Numbered from the stretch's first letter, positions 41,240-53,265 are shown. The stretch: 64,000 bases of DNA from Rana temporaria (GCF_905171775.1 NC_053491.1:337335841-337399840); one strand, 5' to 3'. Numbers and translations: made by a program. The notes: generated by a model not told the origin, from the sequence alone.

Positions 41240-42236
41240 TTTGGGTTACATTTCGGTCTCTTGGAACCCTGCTAATAATTACAACTACAGCTCTGGGTAT
41301 ATCACTATGGGTAGTATGTTGGACAGTATGTTGTTGTTATATAAGAATAAATTAAAAAAAGAAAATGTCACATACTTGACATATTTAACACCAAGGGCTG
41401 TTCTATACAACAACATTATTTTCAGTAATGATAAAGACAATAAACTTATAATTGATAATGGCCAGAACAGGAAAAGGAGTAAAAATGTAAGGGTTTCTTC
41501 ACATTGGTGGTCAATTGGAAAAGGGTCCCTTACGCTGAAGGAATATGCGGTTTCAGTTTTGGGCCCCAGTTCTCAAAAAGGATATTGGGGAACTGGAGAA
41601 AGGGCAAACAAACTGATAAGAGGCATGGAGGAGCTCAGCTATGAGGAAAGATTAGAGGAACTGAATTTATTCACTCTTGAGAAGAGGAGATTAAGGGGGT
41701 ATATGATCAACATGTACAAATATATAAGGGGGCCATATAGTGAACTTGGTGTTGAGTTATTCACGTTACAGTCAACACAAAGGACAAGGGGGTACTCTTT
41801 ACGTCTAGAGGAAAAGAGATTTCACCTCCAAATACGAAAAGGTTTCTTCACAGTAAGAGCTGTGAAAATGTGGAATAGACTCCCTCCAGAGGTGGTTCTG
41901 GCCAGCTCAGTAGATTGCTTTAAGAAAGGCCTGGATTCTTTCCTAAATGTACATAATATAACTGGGTACCAACATTTATAGGTAAAGTTGATCTGGGGAA
42001 TATCCGATTGCCTCTCGGGGGATCAGGAAGGAATTTTTTCCCCTGTTGTAGCAAATTGGATCTTGCTCTGCTGGGGTTTTTCACCTTCCTCTGGATCAAC
42101 TGTGGGTATAGAATTGGGTATATGGGATTTTATGATATTATTATTATTATTGTTATTGTTATTTTTATTTTTTTATGGTTGAACTGGATGGACTTGTGCC
42201 TTTTTTCAGCCTGACTAACTATGTAACTATGTAATG
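41240..42236 (+). pseudogene. CR1-like LINE, 5'-truncated 3' end
   Basis: Frame 41085-41981 encodes the C-terminal tail of a jockey/CR1-type reverse transcriptase: YEERLEELNLFTLEKRRLRG, RGYSLRLEEKRFHLQIRKG, FFTVRAVKMWNRLPPEVV, then a stop. The 3' UTR has GGAAGGAATTTTTTCCCCTG, CTCTGGATCAACTGTGGGTA, a (TTA/TTG)n tract at 42135-42170 and an ACTATGTAACTATGTAA terminus, a tail type I associate with CR1-like elements of fish and amphibians. The catalytic RT and endonuclease domains are missing, so this is a dead copy, not a host gene. Confidence 0.75.
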
Positions 42237-42414
42237 CCCCTTTATTAATGTTTGTTATTTTTAAACACAAAAAAAAAAAAAAAGAGATTTTAGTATCACT
42301 TTAACTTTCTGAGATTCTGGCTGGAACTCTGGGTCTGCCTCCTGGAACATGTGACGGTGCACACCATCTCAGGGGAAGGAACTGGTGATGTAGCCTTCCA
42401 AGGATGCATCTACA
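42237..42414. other. Unassigned spacer
   Basis: A-run at 42268-42283; the AGTATCACTTTAA at 42291-42303 resembles a TTAA-element end without partner. Confidence 0.4.
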
Positions 42415-42812
42415 AGGCCTCATTCACACGGACGGACCGTTCGGGTCCGCCTGTCAGTTTTAACGGCGGACCTGAACGGCCCCTCCATGCATCCCTATGG
42501 AGCGTCGGATGTCAGCAGAGACCTGTATGCTGACATCTGACCCTATCCGTTCCGCTAAAAACAGACGTATGGGGGCACGTCCCCATCTGTCCATGGCGGA
42601 TCGGATCGGGTAAGATCTGATGAAAACGGACATGCTGTCCATTTTCATCAGATCGCTCCATAGGAGACAGCGGTGCCCAACAAGCCCCTCCCCGCTCAGT
42701 GAGCAGAGAGGAGCTTGTCAGCTCAGCGGAGATCTGCGGACTGATCTCCCGCTGAGCTGGCGGGAGCAGGCGGACTCCGTAGCAACGGAGTCCGCCTCGT
42801 GTGAATGAGGCC
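42415..42812. mobile_element. Foldback MITE, GGCCTCATTCACACG ends
   Basis: Inverted ends AGGCCTCATTCACACG and CGTGTGAATGAGGCC; arms include CGGACGGACC and GATCTGATGAAAACGGACAT repeats. Flank duplication not clear. Confidence 0.7.
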
Positions 42813-43208
42813 TTAGACCCTGGTTACATCATCAGTGCCTCACTTAACCAGGAAATTATAAAACAGTAACTAAGTAAAAGATATTTGTTTAGTTATTGAA
42901 CATAAGAGGATTTCATATCAGCATGCAGAGTTGCACCTTTTAAAGCCGGTCATCTGTAATAGCTCTCATGATTCTATACTGACAGGTACCCTTTAAGATA
43001 AATTATGTCAGTTTTCTGATCAGAGCAACTGCGTTTCTTTAATAGTTTTTCTAGTTCTTTGGTTGACTTCATGTGCTGCTTGGTGTTGCTCTTTAACAGT
43101 ATAAGTTTGACTGACAGAACAATGTTTGCACTAATAACCGTATTGGACATCATTTACACTGTAAGGAAAACAATCAATTAACTTTAAATTTTCATAATTG
43201 CTTTGCAG
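42813..43208. other. Intron just upstream of exon C
   Basis: No repeat recognised; includes the acceptor tract of exon C. Confidence 0.5.
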
Positions 43209-43287
43209 ACAACTCATCCACATGAATTACACAGAGACCCATTACAGCCCCGGTGACATTCCTATCATTCAGAAACCCAATATGACG
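43209..43287 (+). CDS. adam19: ADAM prodomain exon C (YTETHY motif)
   Basis: A 79-nt exon after acceptor GCTTTGCAG. Its first base completes the Glu codon split with exon B, giving NEQL across the junction. It then encodes 26 residues including MNYTETHYSPGD and PNMT, and ends in phase 0. The (Y/F)TETHY motif is a hallmark of ADAM prodomains. The donor is GTATGA, weaker than the GTAAGT/GTGAGT donors of exons A and B, so the splice could be less efficient. The 26-codon length matches the corresponding exon of ADAM12/19/33 as recalled. No in-frame stop. Confidence 0.93.
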
Positions 43288-45812
43288 GTATGAAATGTTG
43301 TACGATCCACAGTGCTGTCTTTATGCTTGTTCCTTTATTTTACAGATTCTGAAGAATAAGGTCTAGATTGCTGTGCATACTATGTATTATTATGTGCTTT
43401 ACTATATCTTTAACCTGCAAATAATAATACTTCAACAATTTCCTTTTGAACTTCCCACAAAACCTAACCCCATTTTTGTATGTCCAGCCACATTCTGGAG
43501 TGGTAAAGTATTAGAACCCTTGTCAGATTTTTGCTCCAAGATTAAAATAAATAGCCATGCGTAGGCACTCCTTATGTTCAACATGGTATAACAAGGGCAG
43601 GAATTTCACATAGCCAACACAGGCTGTGGCATTGGGCGGCGGGACTACCACATAGCCACCCACATATCATATTCCTGACTATTGGTAAGATCTGTTAAGG
43701 TTTTCATTATCCAAGTTATGATATAGCTAGCTGTATTTGGTCATATTCAGCTTGACTTGTTCTGTAATGTTGAATGTTTTACCACTCATCCAATTAGCTT
43801 TCTCAGCTCCAATGAGTGTCAGGAAGTTAATCAAACATGTATAGCCATGTGAGGTAACTCAACCACCTTTATCCAATCACCATACGTGTCAAGGCAGATG
43901 TTGATGTTTCAAGAACATAATGGGAGATGTGAAAGATTGTGCAATATTACTATACCTTGAGTGGCTACAACTGACCTTGTTGGTGGGATACTAAGGCTTT
44001 ACAGTTTACTAGCGCAGGATGAGGACAGTTGTCCTAGGGGTACAGGATGTTTACATCTGGCCAACGCTGTATCCTGGCCTAGGCCAACAAGGCCCAGAAC
44101 TTTGCAGGGGGGCATCATGGAAAGAGTTTCCGCTGGCTTACACTACACTGTTAGTGTAGCGCCAGTCTTATGGGGTGGACTGGGCTGAAAGGCAAATTAG
44201 TCTAGCGCCCCCATAAAGCAGCCGCACTGCTTACGGTAGCTGCAATAACGCAACTGTGGGGGGTGGGGGGCGCTGCTTCTAATTTTGACTGTCCTATCAT
44301 CCTTGACCACAAACCTTCCTCACTGTGCTATATGATTTCTGCTGTACCATTGGCATGGTTATATCTTCTTTGCCTATCCATAAATTATCAGAAATGTGTG
44401 CTTAAAGTAGAACTATAGGCAACACTTTTTTTTTCATTTTGTAGAGAGTAAGGGAGGGTTATAGCCCCTGTCAGTTTATTTTTTACCATCCCTGTCCCAT
44501 TTAAGAGATTTCCCTTCACTTCCTGCCCCATAGCCAAACAGGAAGTGAGAGGAAATCTATGCAAATTAAGGGAATCCATTGCCCCCCCCCCAGCCCAGCC
44601 CTCAGAACTAGTGTCCCCACTCGAAAATTTCAGGGCAGATCTTAAACAGAAAGGGGTGTGGCCTTGACAGGAAGGGGTGGGCCATATTTAAATTAGGGGG
44701 TGCACGAGTTTAGTCAGGCCTAGGGCAGCACAAAACCTAAATACACTACTGCATCTGGCCATGGCCATACCTAAGCTGGTTTGTATCAGGATGGACCAGG
44801 CTCTACAAAATGTTGTCATAAGCCAATCATGTGAATTCCTATGTAGCGGTGTAACAATTAGGCATGTATAGTTAAAAGAAGTATTGCCAAAACTCTTTTG
44901 GCCATACGTCTCTTCTTAGTTCTGCGCTCCTTCTACCCGGATTTAAGTGATAATGAGCTAAAGCCCACTCTCAGCTGACGTCACAGAACCAGTCCAGGCT
45001 CTGAACTTTAAAGAACCTATTGACTCTATCAATTGACTTGTGTACAACTGGCCTATTGGAAAACATTCCCTCGATCGTCGCCACTGGCTATAGCTTGTGG
45101 TGCTGATGAGTATATTCTGATAACAGAGAAACTTCCCCGCTGTCCAAATACAATGCCTCAGCGGGAGGGAATCCCCCATCCATATCTAGTATGTGGGTGG
45201 GAGAATAGAGTAATTTTCTTTTGTTCAACCTGCTGGTTGAAAAAAAGACTTGTCTAACCCCAGGACCCTGCATTCACTATAACTGGTCTCCCACAGAACA
45301 CGGAAATGCAATTATTTTTCGTAAATATAAACTGATAAATACCCTTTCTCATCAGTAGTATATAGCAGTCTTATGAATTATATGAGTATCTGGTTAAAGC
45401 TTGTAGGAGAAGGTTTCATTGTACTCTGACTGTCCTATGACTATCAAACTGAGCATGTGCAGAGTGCCCCCAAGGCTCTGTTCTATCAGGAGATTGATTG
45501 GGGACAGTGAAAAAAGGGGAGGATCAATAAGACAGGATCAAACAGTCAATGCAGAGGATTAACCCCATGGGTTCCACAGGGAGTAAAAACATACAGACTG
45601 ATTTTACTGTTGTGGCTTTAGTAACACTTTAACTGTGCATCTAGTTCAAGCACTTATCTTATTGATGAGATGCAAAATAACAGCTACATCGTTAATTATT
45701 ATTTTTTTTAGAATGGTAGGTCTTAGTAACTGCCTTTAAAGCATATGTAAGCACAGTCAATAAAATCATAAATTTGATTTCACATGTAATGTATTGTCGA
45801 AACTCAATAAAA
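43288..45812. other. Long, largely unique intron segment
   Basis: Longest stretch here without a clear mobile element. At 44403-44580 a TTAAAGTAGAACTATAGG end suggests a decayed TTAA element; a C-run is at 44581-44591. No other exon, RNA or ORF supported. Confidence 0.5.
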
Positions 45813-45816
45813 TTAA

Positions 45817-46219
45817 AGTGGTTGTATAGTCTATTTTATTACTTTTACCTACAGGTAAGCCTATAATAAGGCTTACCTGTAGGTAAAAAAAATATCTCCA
45901 AAACCTTTACGGTTTAGGAGATATTCCCCTTGCAATGAGCCGCTGACTGCAGCGGCGCATGCACACAGGGGATTCTCGGCTGAAGGCCCGGTGGACGCCG
46001 GACCTTGCCAGAAAGAAGTCTCCCACGCACTTGCGCTGGAGCCGCGATACCCAAAAGACACGTTGAGGCAACAGGTCAGCTACCTCGGGATGGACCAGGT
46101 GAGTTACCGATGCATCGTTCTAAGGTAAGTATTTTATAATGAGCTAGTATGCAGTGCATACTAGCTCATTATGCCTTTTGCCTTACAGGTGAGTAAAAAA
46201 TCTGGGCTATACAGCCGCT
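45817..46219. mobile_element. TTAA-flanked MITE, GGTTGTATAGTC type
   Basis: TTAA at 45813-45816 and 46220-46223; ends AGTGGTTGTATAGTC and GGGCTATACAGCCGCT. Internal hairpin ACCTACAGGTAAGCC.../GGCTTACCTGTAGGT and GCATACTAGCTCATTATG. Confidence 0.8.
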
Positions 46220-46223
46220 TTAA

Positions 46224-46371
46224 TACCTGGTGAAGGTCCTTACTTGGGTACTGCCACTGATGGGATGACAGTGGTGACAGCTCCAAATCCATTGTCTCCC
46301 AGTTATGCTCCTGTGTTGTCTCCATAGTACGTGGGCTTCCAGCGGTGACACCAAATGCCTATTTCAACACA
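46224..46371. other. Unassigned spacer
   Basis: No feature recognised. Confidence 0.4.
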
Positions 46372-46373
46372 TA

Positions 46374-47450
46374 CAGTCAGGTCCATAATATTGGGACATT
46401 GACACAATATGTGCCTCCCATTTTTTTAAGGGACCAAAAGTAATGGGACAATTGAATTGAAGACTTCACCAGAGTGAATACAGAGGGTTCACCACAAGAT
46501 GTAAACCATTGGTGAGCCTCAAAAACAGGAAGTCCAGATTAGAGTTTACCAAACAACATCTAAAAAGGTCTTCACAGTTCTGAAACAACATCCTATGGAC
46601 AGATGAGACCAAGATCAACTTGTACCAGAGTGGTGGGAAGAGAAGAGTATGGAGAAGGAAAGGAACTGCTCGTGATCCAAAGCATACCACCTCATCGGTG
46701 AAGCATGGTGGTGGTAGTGTCATGGCGTGGGCATGTATGGCTGCCAATGGAACTAGTTCTCTTGTATTTATTGATGATGTGACTTCTGACAAAATCAGCA
46801 GGATGAATTCTGAAGTGTTTCGGGCAATATTATCTGCTCACATTCAGCCAAATGCTTCAGAACTCATAGGATGGCGTTTCACAGTGCAGATGGACAATGA
46901 CCCGAAGCATAATGTGAAAGCAACCAAAGAGTTTTTTAAGGGAAAGAAGTGGAATGTTTTGTAATGGCCAAGTCAATCACCTGACCTGAATCCGATTTGA
47001 GCATGCATTTCACTTGCTGAAGACAAAACTGAAGGGAAAATGCCCCAAGAACAAGCAGGAACTGACGACAGTTTCAGTAGAGGCCTGGCAGAGCATCACC
47101 AGGGATGAAACCCAGCATATGGTGATGTCTATGCATTCCAGACTTCAGGCTGTAATTAACTGCAAAGGATTTGCAATCAAGTATTAAAAAGTGAAAGTTT
47201 GATTTAGGATTGTTAATCTGTCCCATTACTTTTGGCCCCTTAAAACATGTGAGGCACATATACAAACTGTTGTAATTCCTACACTGCTCACCTGATTTGG
47301 ATGTAAATGCCCTCAAATTAAAGCTGAAAGTCTGCAGCTAAAGAACATCTTGTTTGTTTCATTTCAAATCCTTCCAAATCCATTGTGGTGGTGTATAGAG
47401 CCAAAAAGATCAGAATTGTGTCAATGTCCCAATATTTATGGACCTGACTG
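46374..47450 (+). mobile_element. Tc1 transposon with internal deletion
   Basis: TA duplications at 46372-46373 and 47451-47452; ends CAGTCAGGTCCATAATATTG and AATATTTATGGACCTGACTG. 1077 bp, shorter than a full Tc1, because the N-terminal half of the gene is missing. Confidence 0.93.
46590..47190 (+). pseudogene. Tc1 transposase fragment
   Basis: Readable from GQMRPRSTCTRV (around the first catalytic Asp in another frame) through VKHGGGSVMAWACMA and QMDNDPKHNVK, to WPSQSPDLNPI, where an extra T at about 46997 shifts the frame before the catalytic Glu. A stop also follows KKWNVL at 46962-46964. The DNA-binding half is absent. Non-functional. Confidence 0.85.
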
Positions 47451-47452
47451 TA

Positions 47453-47841
47453 TGCCATGGCAAAAAAATGGTTCACTGTTGTGACCCTCAGGAGGCCAGC
47501 ACTGTGTCCTTTTTGAATTTTGATTCCAGCCATTTTTGGAGTCCATGTAGTCAGGGAGTGGCTGCAGGAGATCAACAACACAAAGAATAGAAAAAGTTAT
47601 TAAAGTTATACAAATCAAGTGTTTTTATTGAAGTTACAAATGTAAAAACAGATTCAACATTCAGCACTACAATACAAAAGAACCAGTGAACAATGCAGCT
47701 CCCAGACCTTAATAGTGACAAGTTTTTTATTTTTATATATTAAATATATATTTTTTTGAGAAACTGAATGCCATTCCGTTAGGATTTACTCTGGTATTGG
47801 CAAAAAAATCCCCATTAGTACACCCCCTCTACACAACACAC
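47453..47841. other. Unassigned intronic sequence
   Basis: No feature recognised. Confidence 0.4.
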
Positions 47842-47845
47842 TTAA

Positions 47846-48172
47846 AGTGGATGTAAACCCACTCTCATCCTTTCTAAACTACTGCCATAGTGCTGATCTA
47901 TAAGGATATAGATGCCTCCTGCATGTATCATTACCTGTCAAATGTTTCCCCTCTGTCTGTTATGAGACCTGAAAAACTGCAGATTCTGAGGGTGGATCTG
48001 TTGTCTGGAGCTCGGTGGGTGGAGTTGTGATGTCAGTAGACTCTCTGCCCACCTCTACACTCCCCTTGTCAACATGCATTTTTTCCTATGTATTCCTTAC
48101 TAAATTCTGCTATGATCACTAACATCCAGTCAAAATCCAGAAAAGTAACCACATGACTTAAGAAAAGGGATT
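47846..48172 (-). mobile_element. Partial TTAA MITE, AGTGGATGTAAACCC type
   Basis: TTAA at 47842-47845 with end AGTGGATGTAAACCCACTC. The body is the reverse complement of 35520-35850 (CATTTTTTCCTATGTATTCC and others). The far end is missing. Confidence 0.75.
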
Positions 48173-48357
48173 GTGGAAACCTCTCCTACACATTTGGCAG
48201 TGGACAGTGTCAGTAAAGCAGTGGACAGTGACAGTGCTGGCAGGGAGGAGGAGGACACCACCACCTCCATGGTCGGCACAGACCGGGTTCTATGAGACCC
48301 CTCTGCCCACTACAGCAAGCAGGGACGAAAGTACAATCCTTGCTTGCTTTAGAGAAC
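48173..48357. other. Unassigned spacer with short repeat
   Basis: CAGTGGACAGTG occurs twice (about 48194 and 48219). No other feature. Confidence 0.4.
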
Positions 48358-48365
48358 TACTAGTG

Positions 48366-49421
48366 TAAGGTGACCAGATTTTTCAAATTACATTTTTTTA
48401 CTAGTAATGGCGGCAATCAGCGACTCTCTTACCGTCGCTGCCCACCTCACAGCCTGTCAAGTCTAATGCCACGTACACACGATAATTTTTCATCATGAAA
48501 AAAAAAGTTTTTTAGCATGTCGAAAAAACAACGTTTTCCCAACTTCATCATTAAAACGATGTTGCCTTCACACCATCGTTTTAAAAAAATGATCTGGCAA
48601 AGCGCGGCGACGTACGACACGTACGACGGCACTATAAAGGATAAGTTCCATTCGCCTTTGGGCTGTTTTAGCTGATTCCGTGTTAGTAAAGACAATTCGC
48701 GCTTTTTTGTCTGTTACAGCGTGAGGAATGTGCTTACTCCATTATGAACGGTAGTTTTACCAGAACGAGCGCTCCCGTCTCATAACTTGCTTCTGAACAT
48801 GCACAGGTTTTTTACATAATTTTAGCCCACACACGATCATTTTTTACAACCCAAAAAATACATAGTTTAAAACGACGTTAAAAAATGCAGCATGTTCGAA
48901 TTTTTTTTTTTTTGTCGTTTTTCAGAACCTGAAAAATTATGTGTAGCCCACACACGATCATTTTAAATGACGTTTTTGAAAAACAACGTTTTTTTTCATG
49001 CCAAAAAATGATTGTGTGTACGCGGCATTATTCTCCAGGCTCCGACTACTACTGGGTGGGGAGCAAAGGAAATCACTCCACCAGGGAATGCAAGCAGATA
49101 AGCAGGCGGCTGGCTGGGACTTGAGCCAAGGCAGAAGAACATGCGAGCGGAGCTAAATGGGCATGCGCCCAAAACTGAAGAAATATTCCCTCTGCCCCGA
49201 CCAGCACATGATCATCAGAAGGGGGAACAGACAATGGAAAAAATACATCCCCCCCCCCCCAAAGCTAGTAGAAGCGACGGGGGGGCTGGTGTAATTCAGA
49301 ATTCTGCCTTTGCAATCGCCCCAGCCCCTGTTCAAAACCAATCCAGGGACAGACTTGGCCCAGGGACAGTGTCCTCAATCCGGGGACTGTCCCCAGAAAC
49401 TGGGGATGTCTGGTTACCCTA
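48366..49421. mobile_element. hAT element (TAAGGTGACCAGA ends) with nested foldback
   Basis: 8-bp duplication TACTAGTG at 48358-48365 and 49422-49429; ends TAAGGTGACCAGA and TCTGGTTACCCTA. Contains CCAGGGACAGTGTCCTCAAT and GGGGACTGTCCCC palindromes. A foldback MITE at 48467-49027 sits inside. Confidence 0.85.
48467..49027. mobile_element. Foldback MITE, CACGTACACACGAT ends, nested
   Basis: Ends TGCCACGTACACACGAT and ATTGTGTGTACGCGGCA flanked by TAA/TTA. Interior of T- and A-rich arms with AACGACGTT/AACGTCGTT words. Confidence 0.75.
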
Positions 49422-49429
49422 TACTAGTG

Positions 49430-50647
49430 GGGAAGTGCCAAGACCGCTTGCTGAGGGTATAGGAGGAATATCAGCCAGTTAAGGAAATCACTGGAGATTA
49501 ATGGCTTTTCTCCAAAATCAGGCTGCTACAGAGGAACTACAGAGCTCAGAAGAAGATAGATGGCTTAGCTGAAGATCAGCAACAATGACATGATCATTTT
49601 TTTTGCTTTAAGATGGTGTTTAGATAGCTAGGGGACCTTACAAGGACTGTTCTATGTTGCCTCCTCATGTATAGCCAAATTGATGCATTTATATACGTCA
49701 GCTTGTACTTTTTAGGCTCCCTGGTCCTCAGCAGCCGTCTACTCACCCCAGGTGACCGAGAATATTCTCTATCAAATGTAATTATTTGCATTCAGCTGAT
49801 TAATCTCCACTGTCTCTCCTTCTGTTCTACATCAAACAAGGGCAGTCACAGGACGTCCTGGCTTCTATGCAGTTTGTTTTAGCCATAATGCTAACTCAGT
49901 GTGTTTTTTCTGCTGCTACACATTTCCTCAGATAAACTCGTGCCCCATTTTGGTTTGACCTGCAGTTCCCGACTTTACTTCCTGACACACTTCTTCTCAA
50001 TGCCTTGGGGTAAACCATTTTGGGAAGTAGGTCAAGAGTGAAAAGATGGCACTCTCTGCCAATGGCCCGGGGTTATTTGGGCCTGCACACGTCTCGGGAT
50101 TCCATATTTATTTATAGAACATACAGATACATGACATGAATGACGGCGAGGTCAGAGGAGGACAGATGTGGTCAGATGCACAAGCCTGGCTGTTTATACA
50201 GATGCTCGGAGGATGCAGATATTTACTGGCAGATGCGTATTACACTCATTAATTAGCAGGCTGTTTTTGTTTAAAGTCAAACATCAGCGTATTTATCGGT
50301 TTATGCTCTGAGGCAGTGTATGTCTCTGTTGTTTGTATATTTAAAACTACATTTTAGGCTGTAATTATGAAGAAAAAAATGAATTGAAGCTCAATTATTA
50401 CGACTGTGTTTATACTATGTACAAGGGTAAAATATTATCCTATGGCAAATACGGAATTTAGGTTAAAGCCTAATGCCTAACCAAACTGTATTTTTGTTTG
50501 TTTTGGATAAAGCAGCTAAAATGTCTGTGGACCCACTGGGGAGTTATTGTTTCACTTCCTGTAGCCCCAACAGACAGTGAGAGGGATCCAAAAGGGGAGG
50601 AAGTAATTCAGGGCGCCATATTGGATTATATGGCCAGTGTTGATAAA
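49430..50647. other. Unique, moderately complex intron segment
   Basis: No mobile-element ends found. 49870-50560 has mixed composition with CATTAATTAGCAGGC, CAGATG/CATCTG boxes and TGATTAATC-like motifs; a candidate conserved noncoding element, not shown. Confidence 0.4.
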
Positions 50648-51464
50648 CCACTTCCTGCCCGGAACATAGTCAAATGACGGCCGCAGGAACCCTTCGTCCC
50701 TCCGGGTGGCCGTCATATGACGTCCTGGGATTTCTGCAGCACTGAGGACCCAATGAGCGTGCCCGGCGGCCACGATGTCCACCGGGCACTCACAGAGCCA
50801 TGAATCTATGTGTGTAAACACAGAGATCCACGTCCTGTCTGGGAGAGGAGACCGATGGTGTGTCCCTTGTACATGGGGACACCGATCGGTCACCTCCCCC
50901 AGTCAGTCCCCTCCCCCTACAGTTAGAATCACTCCCTAGGGAACACATTTAACCCCTTGATCGCCCCCTAGTGTTAACCACTTCCCTGCCAGTCACATTT
51001 ATACAGTAATCAGCGCATATTTATAGCACTGTTCGCTGTATAAATGTGAATGGTCCCAAAATGGTGTCAAAAGTGTCCAATCTGTCCGCCGCAATATCGC
51101 AGTCCTGACAAAAATTGCAGATAACTGCTATTACTAGTAAAAAAATAAAAATAAATGTCATAAATCTATGCCCTATTTTGTCAATCAATATACGCTTATT
51201 GCGTTTTTTTTACCAAAAATATGTAGAAGAATACGTATCGGCATAAACTGAGATTTTTTTCATAATTGTCGGTCTTTTTTTGTTTATAGCGCAAAAAATA
51301 AAAACCGCAGAGATGATCAAATACCACCAAAAGAAAGCTCTATTTGTGGGTAAAAATAAGTCAATTTTGTTTGGGAGCCACGTCGCACGACCGCACAATT
51401 GTCATTCAAAGCCTGACAATTGCCATGGGCAGGAAGAAGGTGAAAATGCCCGGTATTGAAGTGG
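50648..51464. mobile_element. CCACTT-type TTAA element
   Basis: Left end CCACTTCCTGCCCGGAAC after a degenerate ATAA; right end TTGAAGTGG followed by TTAA at 51465-51468. Carries the GTGTAAACACAGAGATCCACG hairpin arm and the GACCGATGGTGTGTCCC motif. Confidence 0.75.
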
Positions 51465-51468
51465 TTAA

Positions 51469-51676
51469 CAATGACGAGGAGGGTGGGGGTAGCAGCAGTG
51501 ATAGTGGTGATAACCCTCCTGCAGCCCTGTGCATCTATTCAGGGTGACAATGCTGAAGTGAATTCACTGCAGGCCCTACAGCACTGGGGAATAGACCCAA
51601 AGGGCTGGCAGGATCACCAAGAGCTTTTTTTTTCAAGGAATACAGTACATTGGAATAATGTTTTCAATAACTTTTT
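51469..51676. other. Short segment between two TTAA elements
   Basis: Contains GCAGGCCCTACAGCACTGGG; minor open frames only, no recognised product. Confidence 0.4.
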
Positions 51677-51680
51677 TTAA

Positions 51681-52648
51681 CCACTTGCTTACTGGGCACA
51701 TATACCCCCCTCCTGCCCAGGTGAAATTTCCGCTTCCGGCACTGCGTCGCTTTAACTGACAATTGCGCGGTCGTGCGACGTGGCTTCCAAACTAAATTTA
51801 AGTCCTTTTTTCCCCACAAATAGAGCTTTCTTTTGGTGGTATTTGATCACCTCTGCGGTTTTAATTTTTTGCCCTATAAACAAAAAAAGAGCGACAATTT
51901 TGAAAAAAAAATAATATTTTTTACTTGTTGCTATAATAAATAGCCCAATTTTTTTAAAACATTTTTTTTTCTCAGTCTAGGCCGATACGTATTCTACATA
52001 TTTTTGGTAAAAAAAGAAATAAATAAAAATCGCAATAAGCGACTGGTTTGCGCAAAAGTTATAGCGCCTACAAAATAGGGGACAGAATTATTATTTTTAT
52101 TTTTATTTTTTACTAGTAATGGCGGCGATCTGCGATTTTTATTGGGACTGCGACATTATGGCGGACACGTCGGACACTTTTGACACATTTTTGGCACCAT
52201 TCACATTTATACTGCGATCAGTGCTATAAATATGCACTAATTACTGTATAAATGTGACTGGCATTGAAGGGGCTAACACTAGGGGGTGAGGGAGGGGTTA
52301 AATGTGTACCCTGCATAGTGTTACTAACTGTGGGGGAGGGGGGTGACTGGGGGAGGTGACCGATCTGTATCCCTATGTACAAGGGACACAGATCGGTCTC
52401 CTCTCTCCCTGACAGGACGTGGATTTGTGTGTTTACACACACAGATCCACGTCCATGTCTCTGAAACCGGCCAATCGCGGGTGCCTGGCGGACATCGCGG
52501 CCACCAGGCACGCGCATCGGCATCTCAGTGATGCGGTGGGCGCGCGCCCCCGAGTGGCCAGGAAGAGCAAAGGCCGTAAAAAGATGGCCACTCAGAGATT
52601 TAGAGCCACCCTATGGCCGTACAAAGTCGAACGGCCGTCGGGAAGTGG
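51681..52648. mobile_element. CCACTT-type TTAA element, complete
   Basis: TTAA at 51677-51680 and 52649-52652; ends CCACTTGCTTACTGGG and CGTCGGGAAGTGG. In the opposite orientation to 50648-51464. Its right TTAA is shared with the next element. Confidence 0.85.
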
Positions 52649-52652
52649 TTAA

Positions 52653-53130
52653 AGCGGTCCTCCACCCTAAAGTGGAGTCCCGCTGATCGGAACCCTCCCC
52701 CCCTCCGGTGTCACATTTGACACCTTTCAGGGGGGAGGGGGGTGCAGACACCTGTCTAAAGACAGGTATTTGCACCCACTTCCGGCCACACGCTACGGGC
52801 GAAAGACGGGCATTCCGTCACATCCCGTCTGTCGCCCGTTGTGTGCTGGGAACACTCGGCTCCCAACACACAGCGTGTGAGCCAATCGGCGGGCGCAGCG
52901 CGACTCGCGCATGCGCCGTAGGGAACCGGGCAGTGAAGCCGCAGCGCTTCACTTCCTGGTTCCCTGAGCGTGGATGGAGGGGGGAGCAGCAGAGAGACGA
53001 GCGATCGCTCGTGCTCTGCTGCGATCAGCGCTGGACTCCAGGACAGGTAAGTGTCCTAATATTAAAAGTCAGCAGCTGCAGTATTTGTAGCTGCTGGCTT
53101 TTAATATTTTTTCCCCGTGACACATCCGCT
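52653..53130. mobile_element. TTAA-flanked MITE, AAAGCGG type
   Basis: TTAA at 52649-52652 (shared) and 53131-53134; ends AGCGGTCCTCCACCCT and ACATCCGCT. Nearly identical to 26343-26828 and 56177-56651. Confidence 0.88.
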
Positions 53131-53265
53131 TTAAGGAAAACATTACAATAACGTTTTTTAATAACTTTTTGGATGAATACATCAAAATAATATGGATTAC
53201 TAAGAATTTGTTTTCAGTCACTTTTTTCCACCCTCCATATGATCAGAATAGATACAATTTTGTTA

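Noticed and set aside
41085..41981. 298-codon frame as a host gene
   Set aside because: Its motifs are those of a jockey/CR1 reverse transcriptase C-terminus, and it lacks an upstream exon or promoter.
51456..51680. Possible small exon or secreted peptide (hydrophobic start)
   Set aside because: Starts inside the right end of a TTAA element and has no homologous motif or splice sites.
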